In this document: one piece after another, positions 63,429 through 64,000 of the stretch
Position numbering within the stretch: the stretch's first letter is position 1
Layout of the letters: every line of letters begins with the position of its first letter
Source: QHXM01 sp963697975
Lineage (GTDB): Bacteria > Acidobacteriota > Blastocatellia > Pyrinomonadales > Pyrinomonadaceae
Length of the DNA: 64,000 bases
Assembly (NCBI GenBank): GCA_963697975.1
Contig: OY969111.1
Span: 4,216,001-4,280,000, forward strand
Reading direction: 5' to 3'
Position numbers and translations under genes: made by a program
Notes under the pieces: generated by a model
The model's input: only the letters and a program-made list of their open reading frames with translations
The model's database searches: none
What the model was told of the DNA's origin: nothing

Positions 63429-63535
63429 GACAGGCATTCCTGCCTGTCCAAGCGTGCTAACAGCACGCTCTTGATATTCGCTAACAGGATATTCGCGCTT
63501 TCGCGCTCAAGGACAGACCGAGAATGTCTGTCCTA
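63427..63535. repeat. Array of short palindromes
   Basis: Consecutive hairpins: GGACAGGCATTCCTGCCTGTCC, GCGTGCTAACAGCACGC, ATATTCGCTAACAGGATAT, GCGCTTTCGCGC and GGACAGACCGAGAATGTCTGTCC-type arms. Same style as 42044-42215 and 14958-14986; fills the gap between plsC and the lipid kinase. Confidence 0.7.
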
Positions 63536-63549
63536 CTTCTCCTACTTCG

Positions 63550-64000
63550 ATGTCACTTTTACCGCTTGTCATCATCAATCCGGCTTCCGGCGGCAACTCG
63601 ACGCGTGGGGCGTGGCCTGCGATGGCGAGCGATCTGGCGGCGCATTTCGGGGCGTTCAACTGCGCGTTTACTGAGAAGCAGGGTGAGGGGCGCGTGCTGG
63701 CGGCGCGCGGAGCGAGAGAAGGGCGGCGATTGATTATCGCCTGCGGTGGCGATGGCACTATCTCGGAGGTCGCCAACGGGATTCTGGAATCAGGCTGCGG
63801 TGATGAGGTCGAGTTAGGCGTTCTGCCGAGCGGCACGGGCGGCGATTTCCGGCGCTCGTTGCGGATTCCGGCGCGCACGGCAGACGCGGCGCGCCTTCTT
63901 CGCACTGGCCGCACAAGACGCATGGATGTTGGCCTCGTTACCTATCTCAATCACGAAGGCGCGGAAGAGACGAGGCACTTTCTCGGTGTCGCGTCGTTAG
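63550..64000 (+). CDS. Diacylglycerol/lipid kinase, DagK family (3' partial)
   Basis: 150 residues visible from ATG 63550, open to the window edge. LPLVIINPASGGNSTR is the family N-terminus, and IIACGGDGTISEVANGIL carries the nucleotide-binding GGDGT motif, followed by LGVLPSGTGGDFRRSL. It would phosphorylate diacylglycerol or a related lipid, which fits the plsC-type gene just upstream. The C-terminal beta-sandwich is outside the window. Confidence 0.92.
   Translation, partial: MSLLPLVIINPASGGNSTRGAWPAMASDLAAHFGAFNCAFTEKQGEGRVLAARGAREGRRLIIACGGDGTISEVANGILESGCGDEVELGVLPSGTGGDFRRSLRIPARTADAARLLRTGRTRRMDVGLVTYLNHEGAEETRHFLGVASL

Overview
The window looks like a piece of a GC-rich chromosome (one uvrA line counted by hand is 57% GC) from a Gram-negative, probably an acidobacterium of the Blastocatellia/Pyrinomonas kind. 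That placement is inference. It rests on the fused transaldolase/phosphoglucose isomerase next to zwf-opcA-pgl, SBBP- and DUF11-repeat secreted giants, Ser/Thr kinase-SUMF1 fusions, PilS/PilR-controlled pilins, LolA, and many short palindromic intergenic repeats. No rRNA, tRNA, CRISPR array, transposase or integrase was seen.

Layout. 1-2.9 kb: a kinase-SUMF1 protein (cut by the edge) and a second secreted SUMF1 protein. 3.0-5.9 kb: uvrA. 6.2-9.7 kb: a leftward ABC-2 export operon (permease, TPR protein, ATPase, LolA). 9.8-14.9 kb: two type IV pilin-like genes and the pilR/pilS two-component pair, with a four-helix-bundle (S23-type) gene wedged between pilS and pilR. 15.0-23.9 kb: oxidative pentose phosphate cluster (tal-pgi, zwf, opcA, pgl) with small unknown genes. 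24.1-25.9 kb: DUF983, cupin, panE. 25.9-26.8 kb: small, apparently mobile genes next to an attC-like site. 27.0-28.7 kb: murA and a HIT protein. 28.8-31.9 kb: an AT-richer NACHT ATPase with many membrane helices. 32.3-33.8 kb: a small unknown gene and an AI-2E-type transporter. 33.9-41.6 kb: a 2,573-residue secreted beta-propeller/DUF11 protein. 42.4-56.0 kb: a leftward cluster made of a receiver-like protein without its phosphorylation site, two secreted DUF11-type proteins, a 1,888-residue DUF11/SdrD/beta-barrel outer-membrane protein and, overlapping it by 4 bp, a 1,542-residue protein with about ten DUF11 units. 56.3-58.7 kb: small, partly AT-rich genes beginning at a second attC-like site (HslV-like hydrolase, NTF2-like, membrane protein, DUF6265-like). 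59.0-64.0 kb: metH, a plsC-type acyltransferase and the start of a diacylglycerol-kinase-like gene that runs off the window.

How parts work together. Both pilin genes carry -24/-12 (sigma-54) type elements beside pilR, which encodes a sigma-54 activator. An almost identical element lies upstream of the receiver-like gene that heads the DUF11/beta-barrel cluster, so pili and this surface cluster may share control. That is the most interesting hypothesis here. The second is the pair of closely similar attC-like sites 30 kb apart, each directly upstream of a small AT-rich gene. Several ordinary genes (murA, lolA, plsC, the four-helix-bundle gene) have ends that run into dispersed repeat 'words', so the repeats appear to add or replace terminal codons.
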